This document shows, one piece after another, positions 34,495 to 42,155 of a stretch of 64,000 nt of DNA (positions are counted from its first letter, which is position 1; each line of letters opens with the position of its first letter). Origin of the DNA: Streptomyces sp. MUM 178J (lineage in GTDB: Bacteria; Actinomycetota; Actinomycetes; Streptomycetales; Streptomycetaceae); contig NZ_JADWYQ010000012.1 of NCBI RefSeq assembly GCF_022414575.1, positions 1 to 64,000 on the forward strand, written 5' to 3'. Below the pieces are notes generated by a model, which had not been told where the DNA came from, ran no database searches, and saw nothing but the letters and a program-made list of their open reading frames with translations. Both the position numbers and the translations under genes were made by a program.

Positions 34495-34950
34495 ATGGAT
34501 GCGATCGACAGAGCAATCTTGCGTGAGCTTCAGAACGACGGACGGCTGAGCAACCAGGAGCTGGCCCAGCGGGTGGGCCTGACGCCTTCTCCCTGCATGC
34601 GCCGGGTCCGCCAACTGGAGCAGGACGGGGTGATCCAGGGCTATCGCGCGGTGATCGACCCGGAGGCGGTGGACCGGGGCTTCGAGGTCCTGGTGTCGAT
34701 CGAGGTGAATCGGGACCGCGAGGCGGTGGAGGCGTTCGAGGCGGCACTGCAGGACATCCCGGATGTGATCGAGGCCTACCGCCTCTTCGGCAGCCCCGGC
34801 TGCCTGCTGCGGATCGCGGTGGCGGATCTTCGCGCGTACGAACGCCTCTGGATCGAGAAGCTGACGACCCTCACGGGCGTCACCGAGGTCAACTCCCAGA
34901 TCATCATGAAGCGCGTCAAGGAACCGCGCGGCCTCCCCGTGGACGCCTGA
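34495..34950 (+). CDS. Lrp/AsnC-family transcriptional regulator
   Basis: A 151-residue regulator with N-terminal helix-turn-helix (LSNQELAQRVGLTPSPCMRR) and a C-terminal RAM effector domain (FGSPGCLLRIAV near residue 100). It begins with the first family-like methionine (MDAIDRAILREL). The ribosome site is weak (GGTGA). It is divergent from ansA-aspA and probably senses asparagine or aspartate to control them; that is inference from context. It is a paralogue of the regulator at 2488. Confidence 0.93.
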   Translation: MDAIDRAILRELQNDGRLSNQELAQRVGLTPSPCMRRVRQLEQDGVIQGYRAVIDPEAVDRGFEVLVSIEVNRDREAVEAFEAALQDIPDVIEAYRLFGSPGCLLRIAVADLRAYERLWIEKLTTLTGVTEVNSQIIMKRVKEPRGLPVDA

Positions 34951-34998
34951 TCGCGCGCGCCGGGTCGCGGTGTGAGGCGCGACGCGACTTCCTGGATC

Positions 34999-35370
34999 TC
35001 ATGCCTCCAGCCGTATCCCGGCCGCCTCCAGCAGCGCGGCGAGATCCCCGGGAATCGGCATGGGGGTGTTCAGTCCGGCCCGGGTCCGGCCGGTGTTTCC
35101 GCTCGGGTACTTCCCCGCAGTCGACCCCACCCCGGCGACGGCCAGGCGTGCCAACTGCCCCAATACCTCGACGAGATCACGCTCGGCCGTCCCCAGGCGC
35201 AGCATCACGGCGTGCGTGCGGGTGTGCGGCCCCGGCCATGGCTGGGACACGATGTGGGCACGCTCCGCTGCCCGCCACCGCTCGTTGATCGGGCCCGGGC
35301 GGCGGGCGGCGGCCATCTCGGCGGCGAACACGGCGCGTACGGGCGCGGGCATGGCGGTACGGCGCAGCAC
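34999..35370 (-). CDS. DUF3703 protein
   Basis: A 123-residue cytoplasmic protein of the DUF3703 family, recognised from MPAPVRAVFAAEMAAAR, WRAAERAHIVSQPWPGPHTRTHAVML (split: WRAAERAHIVSQ, PWPGPHTRTHAVML), VLGQLARLAVAGVGS and KYPSGNTGRTRAG. The His pairs in AHIVSQPWPGPHTRTH could bind metal. GTG at 35370 follows GGGAGA with six bases. DUF3703 genes commonly sit with ArsR and cation-transporter genes, as here (divergent ArsR at 35415-35433 and CDF behind it). Confidence 0.8.
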   Translation of the reverse strand: MLRRTAMPAPVRAVFAAEMAAARRPGPINERWRAAERAHIVSQPWPGPHTRTHAVMLRLGTAERDLVEVLGQLARLAVAGVGSTAGKYPSGNTGRTRAGLNTPMPIPGDLAALLEAAGIRLEA

Positions 35371-35414
35371 GAGCACTCTCCCTCAATAGTTCACTGTTTC
35401 ATGGATTCAAGCAT

Positions 35415-35768
35415 ATGTGTATGGTCGTGGTCATGCTGACCCTCGCCGACGACCTCGACGCGCTGACCCGGTTCGGCCGGGCGCTGGCCGACCCGATCCG
35501 CTGCCGCATCCTGCTCGCCCTGCGCGAGGCCCACGCCTACCCCTCCGACCTCGCCGACGCACTCGGCGTCTCCCGCACCCGGCTGTCCAACCAGCTGGCC
35601 TGCCTGCGCGACTGCGGTCTCGTCGTCGCCGTCCCCGAAGGGCGGCGCACCCGCTACGAACTGGCCGACGAGCGCCTCGGCCACGCTCTGGACGACCTGC
35701 GCACCGCCGTGGCAGCCGTCGAGACCGACCGCACCTGCCCGGACGCCGCAGACAAGGGATGCTGCTGA
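35415..35768 (+). CDS. ArsR/SmtB-family metal-sensing repressor
   Basis: A winged-helix repressor of up to 117 residues. The core reads FGRALADPIRCRILLALRE, YPSDLADALGVSRTRLSNQLACLRD (split: YPSDLADALGVSRTRL, SNQLACLRD) and RRTRYELADERL. Cysteines in the DNA-binding helix region (LACLRDC) and a C-terminal CPDAADKGCC suggest thiol coordination of a soft metal such as Cd, Pb or Hg, as in CmtR-like sensors. ATG at 35415 or 35433 is possible; neither has a strong ribosome site. It is coupled to the CDF gene. Confidence 0.88.
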   Translation: MCMVVVMLTLADDLDALTRFGRALADPIRCRILLALREAHAYPSDLADALGVSRTRLSNQLACLRDCGLVVAVPEGRRTRYELADERLGHALDDLRTAVAAVETDRTCPDAADKGCC

Positions 35769-35770
35769 CC

Positions 35771-36487
35771 ATGACCGCAGAGGCATCCGCACCCCTCGGC
35801 CCGTCTCCGGTCCGCCGCGACGCACTCACCAAGCGCATACGCCTGCTGGTCGCCGCCGCCATCGCCTACAACGTCATCGAGGCGATCGTCGCCATCACCG
35901 CCGGCACGATCGCCTCCTCCACCGCCCTGATCGGCTTCGGCCTCGACTCGGTCATCGAAGTCTCCTCCGCCGCCGCCGTCGCCTGGCAGTTCTCCGCGGC
36001 CGACCACCCCGTACGCGAGGCCCGCGAGAAGACCACCCTGCGCATCATCGCGTTGTCGTTCCTCGCACTCGCCGCCTACGTCACCTTCGACGCCGTCCGC
36101 GCCCTGGCCGGCGCCGGCGAAGCCGAACCCTCCGTCCCCGGCATCATCCTCGCCGCGCTCTCCCTCGCGATCATGCCGTTCCTCTCCTTCGCCCAGCGCA
36201 GGGCCGGACGCGAACTCGGCTCCGCCAGCGCGGTCGCCGACTCCAAGCAGACCCTGCTGTGCACCTATCTCTCCGCCGCCCTCCTCGTCGGCCTCGTCCT
36301 CAACGCCACCCTGGGCTGGTCCTGGGCCGACCCTGTCGCCGCCCTCGTCATCGCCGCCGTCGCCGTCAAGGAAGGCCGCGACGCCTGGCAGGGCAGGGGC
36401 TGCTGCACACCCGCCGCCTCTGCTGCGGCCGTCGGCGTCGAGACGGATGCCTGCGGATGCCGCCCCGGATGCGACTGCTGCAACTGA
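35771..36487 (+). CDS. Cation diffusion facilitator-like transporter, cysteine-rich tail
   Basis: A 238-residue inner-membrane transporter. Six helices are predicted (for example ASSTALIGFGLDSVIEVSSAAAVAW, split ASSTALIGFGLDSV, IEVSSAAAVAW, bearing the first metal-site Asp, and WADPVAALVIAAVAVKEG with the second). The usual cytoplasmic C-terminal domain of CDF proteins is missing and replaced by a short tail with CC and CGCRPGCDCCN. It should export a divalent metal under the ArsR repressor encoded immediately upstream. The ATG is two bases after the arsR stop. Confidence 0.87.
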   Translation: MTAEASAPLGPSPVRRDALTKRIRLLVAAAIAYNVIEAIVAITAGTIASSTALIGFGLDSVIEVSSAAAVAWQFSAADHPVREAREKTTLRIIALSFLALAAYVTFDAVRALAGAGEAEPSVPGIILAALSLAIMPFLSFAQRRAGRELGSASAVADSKQTLLCTYLSAALLVGLVLNATLGWSWADPVAALVIAAVAVKEGRDAWQGRGCCTPAASAAAVGVETDACGCRPGCDCCN

Positions 36488-36559
36488 ATCCCGGGAGACA
36501 TCCGGCAGGAGAAGTCCGAGCGTCGACCGTCAGCGACGCCCGCGGGTGTTGAGCCGGGC

Positions 36560-36753
36560 GGGGCCTGGCGTGTCAGATGGTCGCGCTCGGCGAGGTCGGG
36601 CGCCCTCCGGGCCGCCTCGGCGTACAGCCGTGGAGCGGTCTCCATGTCGCCGTCGCGTTCGTGGAGGTGTGCCGCCACCGCGGCGTGTCAGGGCAGGGAG
36701 ACATCCAGCGCCGCGAGCGCCGCCAGGCCGGCGCGCGGTCCGTCGGCCTCGCC
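36560..36753 (-). pseudogene. ECF sigma factor C-terminal remnant
   Basis: On the minus strand one frame reads GEADGPRAGLAALAALDVSLP, then a TGA (36688-36690), then HAAVAAHLHERDGDMETAPRLYAEAARRAPDLAERDHLTRQA (quoted in parts: GEADGPRAGLAALAAL, AAVAAHLHERDGDMETA, LYAEAARRAPDLAERDHLT). This matches the TPR-like C-terminus of large ECF sigma factors of the DUF6596/SigJ-like group, which end with ...AALDAL...AVRAHLLELAGD..AARAAYEEAARR..ERDYL. Only about 60 codons remain, with a stop inside, and no upstream sigma domains. Confidence 0.6.
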
Positions 36754-37104
36754 GCCCGCATGGAGCGTGAGGTCAAGAAGCGGTGGCAGCCGCAGATCCG
36801 GGCAAAAGCCAGGCGGCAGGCCGCCACTGCCGGCGGCATCGTCGTCGACACCCGCGCCCGCTTCGGGTACACCGCCGCACCCGGAAGCACCGACGACAGC
36901 CGACTGCGCCACCTCACCGTGGCACTGCCGCCCGAATGCGCCGCCCGGCTCTTCGACGCCCGGGAACAGGGCGCCACCGGGCGGCAGCTGCGCGAGATCG
37001 CCGCCGAGGGTCTCCAGGAGATCTACTTCAAAGACCGCGGCCGGCGCGCCGAGGGCCTCCTGATCGAGTTCACCGACGTCCAGCACATCGAGTTCGATCT
37101 GTAG
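36748..37104 (+). pseudogene. tpg: tpg (telomere terminal protein) 3' remnant
   Basis: From 36748 (LAARMEREVKKRWQPQIRAKARR...) to the stop at 37104 the frame matches the C-terminal two thirds of Streptomyces terminal protein Tpg: the KRWQPQ motif, VDTRARFGYTAAPGSTDDSR, LTVALPPECAARLFDA, EGLQEIYFKD and a terminal IEFTDVQHIEFDL. Tpg caps the ends of linear replicons and primes end-patching. The N-terminal helix-turn-helix half is missing and replaced by sequence derived from an ECF sigma gene on the other strand. About 118 codons remain of a normal length near 185, so it is most likely inactive. Confidence 0.72.
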
Positions 37105-37125
37105 GCACGCCCACGCCCCGCGCCC

Positions 37126-38139
37126 TCACTCTTCCGCCACCTTGAGGACGAGCTTTCCGGTGTTGTCGCCGTTGAACAGCCGGAGCAGGGTGTCGGGGAA
37201 CGCCTGCACGCCCCCGTCCACCACGTCCTCCAGCGAGCGCAGCTTCCCGGCCGACAGCCACTTGGCGAGTTCGGCGGCGGCCTCGGGATACCGGTCGGCG
37301 TAGTCAAAGACCACCATCCCGGTCATGGAGGCGCGGTTGACCAGGAGCGACATGTAGTTGGCCGGGCCCTTGACCTGGCCGGTCGCGTTGTACTGCGAGA
37401 TCGCTCCGCAGATGACGATGCGGGCGCCCCGAGCCAGGCGGCTCAGCACGGCGTCGAGGACGTCGCCGCCGACGTTGTCGAAGTAGACGTCCACCCCCTC
37501 CGGCGCGTGCTCCCGCAGCGCCTTGCGCACGTCTTCGGACTTGTAGTCGATGCAGGCGTCAAAGCCGAACTCCTCCACGACCAGACGGCACTTGCGCTCA
37601 CCGCCGGCGATGCCGATGACCCGGCAGCCCTTGATCTTGGCGATCTGGCCCACCACGCTGCCGACCGCCCCGGCCGCGCCGGAGACCACGACGGTCTGCC
37701 CGGGCTCGGGCCGCCCGATGTCGAGCAGCCCGAAGTAGGCGGTCATGCCCGTCATGCCGAGGACGCCCAGGTACACCGGCAGCGGCGCCAGCGCCGGATC
37801 GACCTTGGTCAGGCCGCGGCCGTCCGACAGGCAGTACTCCTGCACGTTGAGCATGCCCGACACGTGGTCGCCGACGGCGAACTGCGCGTTGCGGGAGGCG
37901 ATCACCTGCCCGACGCCGCCCGCGCGCATGACCTCCCCGATCTCCACGGGGCGGATGTAGGACTTGCCCTCGTTCATCCAGCCGCGCATGGCCGGGTCCA
38001 GCGAAAGGAAGTTCACCTTGACCAGTACTTCGCCCTCGCCGGGCTCGGTGACCGGCTCCTCGACGTACTTCCAGTCGGAGGGCCTGGGCAGCCCGACCGG
38101 TCGCGCGGCAAGCCGGTACTGGTGATTGGTGCGGCTCAT
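37126..38139 (-). CDS. NADP-dependent MDR oxidoreductase (curcumin-reductase/leukotriene-reductase type)
   Basis: A 337-residue zinc-independent medium-chain dehydrogenase/reductase. The opening PSDWKYVEEPVTEPGEGEV and FLSLDPAMRGWMNE, the nucleotide-binding VSGAAGAVGSVVGQIAKIKG near residue 152, and YFDNVGGDVLDAVL are typical of the YncB/prostaglandin-reductase subfamily that reduces the C=C bond of enones and enals with NADPH. It lies next to, but divergent from, the beta-oxidation operon, with two palindromic sites between. It may serve the same substrate. Confidence 0.9.
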   Translation of the reverse strand: MSRTNHQYRLAARPVGLPRPSDWKYVEEPVTEPGEGEVLVKVNFLSLDPAMRGWMNEGKSYIRPVEIGEVMRAGGVGQVIASRNAQFAVGDHVSGMLNVQEYCLSDGRGLTKVDPALAPLPVYLGVLGMTGMTAYFGLLDIGRPEPGQTVVVSGAAGAVGSVVGQIAKIKGCRVIGIAGGERKCRLVVEEFGFDACIDYKSEDVRKALREHAPEGVDVYFDNVGGDVLDAVLSRLARGARIVICGAISQYNATGQVKGPANYMSLLVNRASMTGMVVFDYADRYPEAAAELAKWLSAGKLRSLEDVVDGGVQAFPDTLLRLFNGDNTGKLVLKVAEE

Positions 38140-38252
38140 GGGGACGGCTCCTCACACTGTCGGCGCCGATCCCCGTGCGGAGTGCTCGTCCGCGCGGCGG
38201 CGTTTCGCCGGGACGCCCTGCAGTGGCGGGACCCGGCCGGCCTCGTCGAGAC

Positions 38253-38266
38253 ACCGACTGGTCGGT
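38253..38266. promoter_or_regulatory. ACCGAC-TG-GTCGGT inverted repeat
   Basis: A perfect 6-2-6 palindrome about 115 bases before the MDR oxidoreductase start. The form is typical of TetR-family operators, for which no gene is present in this part of the window. Confidence 0.5.
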
Positions 38267-38631
38267 ATGGACATCGTGAGGCTAGCCCCAGGGTGCGCCG
38301 CCGGGCAAGGCCGCCCGCCGGCGGATGCCGTCCCGCTGCTCCTCGCCCAAGAAGGCGAGCCCGGCTCGCGCCGCGGGCGCCGGTGTGCTCGCGGCGTCCC
38401 TCCCGGCGACCGAGGCGGCACCGCGCCATGGCGTCGTCGCGACGTGAGAGCCGCGTCCGGCGGAGGCGGCCGCGGCTCTGCGACGGGCCGCCGGCGGGCC
38501 CGGCGGTGAGAAGGTCGCCCGCGCCGGCCGCCCCGCCCGCTGCCCTCGGGCCTGGGTGGTGTGACGGTCATCTCACGAGGCTGCCGGTTGACGTCCGGGG
38601 CCGCTCGGTGCAGGTTGAACCCCAACCCCTG

Positions 38632-38645
38632 ACCAACCGCTTAGT
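38632..38645. promoter_or_regulatory. ACCAA-CCGC-TTAGT imperfect repeat at thiolase promoter
   Basis: One mismatch from a 5-4-5 palindrome, 18 bases before the thiolase ATG. It overlaps a possible TAGTAT -10 element. Similar CCAANNNNTTGG sites precede lipid catabolic operons under TetR-type repressors. Confidence 0.4.
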
Positions 38646-38663
38646 ATGTCGGAAGGAGCATCG

Positions 38664-39881
38664 ATGCCGGAAGCCGTGATCGTCGCCACCGCCCGCTCAC
38701 CGATCGGCCGGGCCGTGAAGGGTTCGCTCAAGGACCTGCGGCCCGACGACCTGACCGTCCAGATGGTGCGGGCCGCGCTGGCGAAGGTGCCCGAGCTGGA
38801 CCCGACCGAGATCGACGACCTGGTCCTCGGCTGCGGCCAGCCGGCCGGCGAGTCGGGCTTCAACATGGCGCGCGTCGTCGCGGTGCTGGCGGGCATGGAC
38901 CATCTGCCCGGTACGACGGTGAACCGCTACTGCTCCTCGAGCCTGCAGAGCACCAGGATGGCGATGCACGCGATCCGCGCAGGCGAGGGCGAGGTGTTCG
39001 TCTCCGCCGGGGTCGAGACGGTGAGCCGCTACGCCAAGGGCAACGCCGACGGGCTGCCCGACACCGGGAACCCCCTCTTCGCCGAAGCGCAGGCGCGCAC
39101 CGAGAAGCTCGCCGGCGGAGGCGTGGACTGGGTCGATCCGCGGACCGAAGGGCTGCTCCCCGACGCCTACATCACGATGGGGCAGACGGCCGAGAACGTC
39201 GCCCGGCTCATGGGCGTCAGCCGCGCGGACCAGGACGCGTTCGGCGTACGCAGCCAGAACCTCGCGGAGCGGGCCATCGCCGACGGCTTCTGGGCCCGTG
39301 ACATCACTCCGGTGACCCTGCCCGACGGCACGCGGGTCAGCCGGGACGACGGCCCGCGCGCCGGCGTCACGCTCGAGGCTGTCTCCGCACTCAAGCCCGT
39401 CTTCCGCCCCGACGGCACCGTGACGGCCGGCAACTGCTGCCCGCTCAACGACGGCGCCGCGGCCGTTGTGATCATGTCCGACAGCAGGGCGAAACAGCTC
39501 GGCCTCACGCCGCTGGCGCGCATCGTCAGCACCGGCGTCACGGGTCTCTCACCCGAGATCATGGGCCTCGGCCCGGTCGAGGCATCGCGCCGGGCGCTGT
39601 CCCGGGCCGGCCTGACCATCGACGACATCGACCTCGTCGAGATCAACGAGGCGTTCGCCGCGCAGGTGATCCCCTCCGCCCGGGAGCTGGGCATCGACGA
39701 GGACAAGCTCAACGTCAACGGCGGCGCGATCGCCGTCGGGCATCCGTTCGGCATGACCGGCGCCCGCATCACCAGCACATTGATCAACTCCCTGAGGTTC
39801 CACGACAAGCAGTTCGGCCTCGAAACCATGTGCGTCGGCGGCGGACAGGGCATGGCCATGGTGCTCGAGCGGCTGAGCTGA
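38664..39881 (+). CDS. Acetyl-CoA acyltransferase (thiolase)
   Basis: A 405-residue degradative thiolase, cleaving 3-ketoacyl-CoA with CoA. The active residues are visible: nucleophilic Cys in VNRYCSSSLQS near residue 92, the INEAFAAQV loop, GGAIAVGHPFGMTGAR with the catalytic His near residue 362, and the C-terminal CVGGGQG with the second Cys near 391. ATG at 38664 has GGAAGGAG seven bases upstream. It leads the long acyl-CoA degradation operon that runs to 46290. Confidence 0.94.
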   Translation: MPEAVIVATARSPIGRAVKGSLKDLRPDDLTVQMVRAALAKVPELDPTEIDDLVLGCGQPAGESGFNMARVVAVLAGMDHLPGTTVNRYCSSSLQSTRMAMHAIRAGEGEVFVSAGVETVSRYAKGNADGLPDTGNPLFAEAQARTEKLAGGGVDWVDPRTEGLLPDAYITMGQTAENVARLMGVSRADQDAFGVRSQNLAERAIADGFWARDITPVTLPDGTRVSRDDGPRAGVTLEAVSALKPVFRPDGTVTAGNCCPLNDGAAAVVIMSDSRAKQLGLTPLARIVSTGVTGLSPEIMGLGPVEASRRALSRAGLTIDDIDLVEINEAFAAQVIPSARELGIDEDKLNVNGGAIAVGHPFGMTGARITSTLINSLRFHDKQFGLETMCVGGGQGMAMVLERLS

Positions 39882-39897
39882 GAGGCAGGACGAAGAG

Positions 39898-40656
39898 ATG
39901 GACACGAGGTTCGCAGGACGTACGGCGATCGTGACCGGCGCCAGCCGGGGGATCGGCCTGGCTGTCGCCGAGCGGCTTGTGGCCGACGGCGCGAAGGTCG
40001 TCGTCACCGCCCGCAAGCAGGAGGCGCTCGACGAGGCGGTCGCCCGGCTGGGTGGCTCCGAGCACGCGATCGGCGTGGCCGGCCACGCCGACGACGCCGA
40101 CCACCAGGCCGAGGTCCTCAGGCGCGCGGTCGACACATTCGGCAGCGCCGACCTGCTGGTGAACAACACCGGTGTCAACCCGGCGTACGGCCCTATGGTC
40201 GAGCTGGACCTGGCCGCGGCTCGCAAGATCGTCGAGGTCAACTGCCTCGCCGCACTGTCATGGGTGCAGCAGGCGCACCGGGTCTGGATGAAGGAGCACG
40301 GAGGCGCGGTCGTCAACGTCTCGTCGGTGGCCGGCATCCGGCCCGCGCCGGGGATCGGCTTCTACGGAGCCAGCAAGGCGATGCTCACCCACATCACGCA
40401 GGAGCTCGCGGTCGAGCTCGGTCCGGACATCCGCGTCAACGCGGTCGCACCGGCCGTGGTGAAGACCAAGTTCGCCACCGCGCTGTACGACGGCCGTGAG
40501 GCGGAGGTCGCCGCGGCGTACCCGCTCAAGCGGCTTGGCGTCCCGGAGGACATAGGCGGCGTCGTCGCCTTCCTGCTCTCCGACGACGCCGCCTGGGTGA
40601 CCGGGCAGTTGGTGGTCGTGGACGGCGGCGTGACCCTCACCGGCGGTGTGGCGTGA
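39898..40656 (+). CDS. Short-chain dehydrogenase (SDR), probably 3-hydroxyacyl-CoA type
   Basis: A 252-residue classical SDR. TGASRGIG gives the cofactor site, NNTG (in LLVNNTGVNP) is a variant of NNAG, and the catalytic triad is Ser in VSSVAG plus Tyr/Lys in FYGASKAM (YxxxK). The end VTGQLVVVDGGVTLTGG is typical. It should oxidise or reduce a 3-hydroxyacyl-CoA or alcohol. AGGACGAAGAG lies before the ATG, 16 bases after the thiolase stop. Confidence 0.91.
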   Translation: MDTRFAGRTAIVTGASRGIGLAVAERLVADGAKVVVTARKQEALDEAVARLGGSEHAIGVAGHADDADHQAEVLRRAVDTFGSADLLVNNTGVNPAYGPMVELDLAAARKIVEVNCLAALSWVQQAHRVWMKEHGGAVVNVSSVAGIRPAPGIGFYGASKAMLTHITQELAVELGPDIRVNAVAPAVVKTKFATALYDGREAEVAAAYPLKRLGVPEDIGGVVAFLLSDDAAWVTGQLVVVDGGVTLTGGVA

Positions 40657-40744
40657 ACACAAGAGGCCGGGGCGCCGTCGTCACCGGCGCCGGGCATGTC
40701 ACCGGCGGCGCCGGCGCCACCGTCCAACCGGCGGCGGTCACACC

Positions 40745-41392
40745 ATGAGCGTCGAGGCGGTCGTCTTTGACTACGGCGGCGTGCTGACCACCCCGGTTCG
40801 CGACTCGATCGCGGCCTGGCTGGCCGCCGACGGCATCGAGCCGGCGTCGTTCTCCCGCACGCTCAAGTCCTGGCTCTCCCGCACCAGCCCGGACGGGACC
40901 CCGATCCACCGGCTGGAGACCGGTGAGCTGTCCGTCGCGGAGTTCGACTCCCTGCTCGCCGCCGAGCTCAGCACCGTCCACGGCGGCCCGGTCGACCCGG
41001 TCGGAGTCCTCGGCAGGCTCTTCGCCGGCATGCGCTGCGACCCGGCGATGTACGAACTCGCCGACGACCTGCGCGCCCTGGGCGTCCGGGTGGGTCTGCT
41101 CTCGAACAGCTGGGGCAACACCTACCCGCGCGAGCGGATCGACGCCCTGTTCGACCCGGTCGTCATCTCCGGCGAGGTCGGGCTGCGCAAGCCGCTCGCC
41201 CCCGTCTACCAGCTGACGCTCGAGCGCCTCGGCCTGCCCGCCGACCGGGTGCTGTTCGTCGACGACGCCGAGCCCAACGTGCTCGGCGCCCGTGCGGTCG
41301 GGATGCAGGCGCTGCTGCACGCCGAGGCCGCCGCCACCCGCGCCGCCATGGCGGCCCTCATCCCGGAACTGGCCTCTCACCGACAGGAGTGA
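40745..41392 (+). CDS. HAD-superfamily hydrolase (epoxide-hydrolase-N-terminal phosphatase-like)
   Basis: A 215-residue HAD hydrolase. Motif I is FDYGGVLTTP (nucleophilic Asp; the usual second Asp is Gly, as in the phosphatase half of mammalian soluble epoxide hydrolase and related ACAD10-associated proteins), motif II LLSNSW, motif III Lys in GLRKPLAP, and motif IV FVDDAEPNV. It would act on a phosphorylated intermediate. The 88 bases before it carry no gene. Its role in the operon is unclear. Confidence 0.88.
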   Translation: MSVEAVVFDYGGVLTTPVRDSIAAWLAADGIEPASFSRTLKSWLSRTSPDGTPIHRLETGELSVAEFDSLLAAELSTVHGGPVDPVGVLGRLFAGMRCDPAMYELADDLRALGVRVGLLSNSWGNTYPRERIDALFDPVVISGEVGLRKPLAPVYQLTLERLGLPADRVLFVDDAEPNVLGARAVGMQALLHAEAAATRAAMAALIPELASHRQE

Positions 41393-41396
41393 CCCC

Positions 41397-42155
41397 ATGA
41401 CCACCACCTCCCGCACCGCCGTCGTCACGGGCGCGGCCCGCGGCATCGGCGCCGACGTGGCCAAGCGGCTCGCCGCCGACGGCTTCGCGGTGGCCGCCGT
41501 CGACCTCGACGAGGCGGCCTGCAAGACCGTCGTCGAGGCCATCGAGGGAGCCGGCGGCCGCGCCCTCGCCGTCGGCGTCGACGTGTCCGACGAAAACGGC
41601 GTCCAGGCCGCCGTGGAACGGATCGCGGCGGAGCTCGGCGAGCCGGCCGTCCTGGTCAACAACGCCGGCATCACCCGCGACAACCTGCTCTTCAAGATGT
41701 CCGTCGACGACTGGGACGCGGTCATGGACGTCCACCTCCGCGGCTCGTTCCTGATGGCGCGTGCGGTCCAGGGCTACATGACGAAGGCCGGCTGGGGCCG
41801 GATCGTCAATCTGTCCAGCACCTCGGCGCTGGGCAACCGCGGCCAGTCCAACTACGCCGCTGCCAAGGCCGGCCTGCAGGGCTTCACCAAGACGCTCGCG
41901 CTGGAACTCGGCAGGTTCGGGGTCACCGCGAACGCCATCGCCCCCGGCTTCATCGAGACCGAGATGACCGCCGCCACGGCCGAGCGGATGGGCGTGCCGT
42001 TCGAGGAGCTCAAGGCCGGCGCCGCCGCACAGATCCCGGTGGGCCGGACCGGCAGGCCCGAGGACATCGCGCACGCCGTCTCCTTCCTCGCCGGCGAGGG
42101 CGCGGGCTTCGTCTCCGGCCAGGTGCTGTACGTCGCGGGAGGGCCGCAGGCATGA
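41397..42155 (+). CDS. FabG-like 3-oxoacyl reductase (SDR)
   Basis: A 252-residue SDR with TGAARGIG, NNAGITRDN, the Ser/Tyr/Lys triad (NLSSTSALGNRGQSNYAAAKAG) and PGFIETEMT, the pattern of 3-oxoacyl-ACP/CoA reductases. In this operon it probably acts in the oxidising direction on 3-hydroxyacyl-CoA. CAGGAG precedes the ATG by seven bases. Its stop overlaps the MaoC gene (ATGA). Confidence 0.92.
   Translation: MTTTSRTAVVTGAARGIGADVAKRLAADGFAVAAVDLDEAACKTVVEAIEGAGGRALAVGVDVSDENGVQAAVERIAAELGEPAVLVNNAGITRDNLLFKMSVDDWDAVMDVHLRGSFLMARAVQGYMTKAGWGRIVNLSSTSALGNRGQSNYAAAKAGLQGFTKTLALELGRFGVTANAIAPGFIETEMTAATAERMGVPFEELKAGAAAQIPVGRTGRPEDIAHAVSFLAGEGAGFVSGQVLYVAGGPQA

Larger units (their letters stand above)
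38140..38663. other. Divergent regulatory region of MDR gene and beta-oxidation operon
   Basis: 524 bases without a gene. It holds ACCGACTGGTCGGT at 38253 and an imperfect ACCAACCGCTTAGT at 38632 near the thiolase start, with an AAGGAG ribosome site. The middle is GC-rich with no conserved frame. Confidence 0.6.

Noticed and set aside
36265..36678. A 137-codon minus-strand gene opposite the CDF transporter
   Set aside because: Only its first ~35 codons match sigma-factor sequence; the rest is antisense to the CDF gene. Treated as a remnant.
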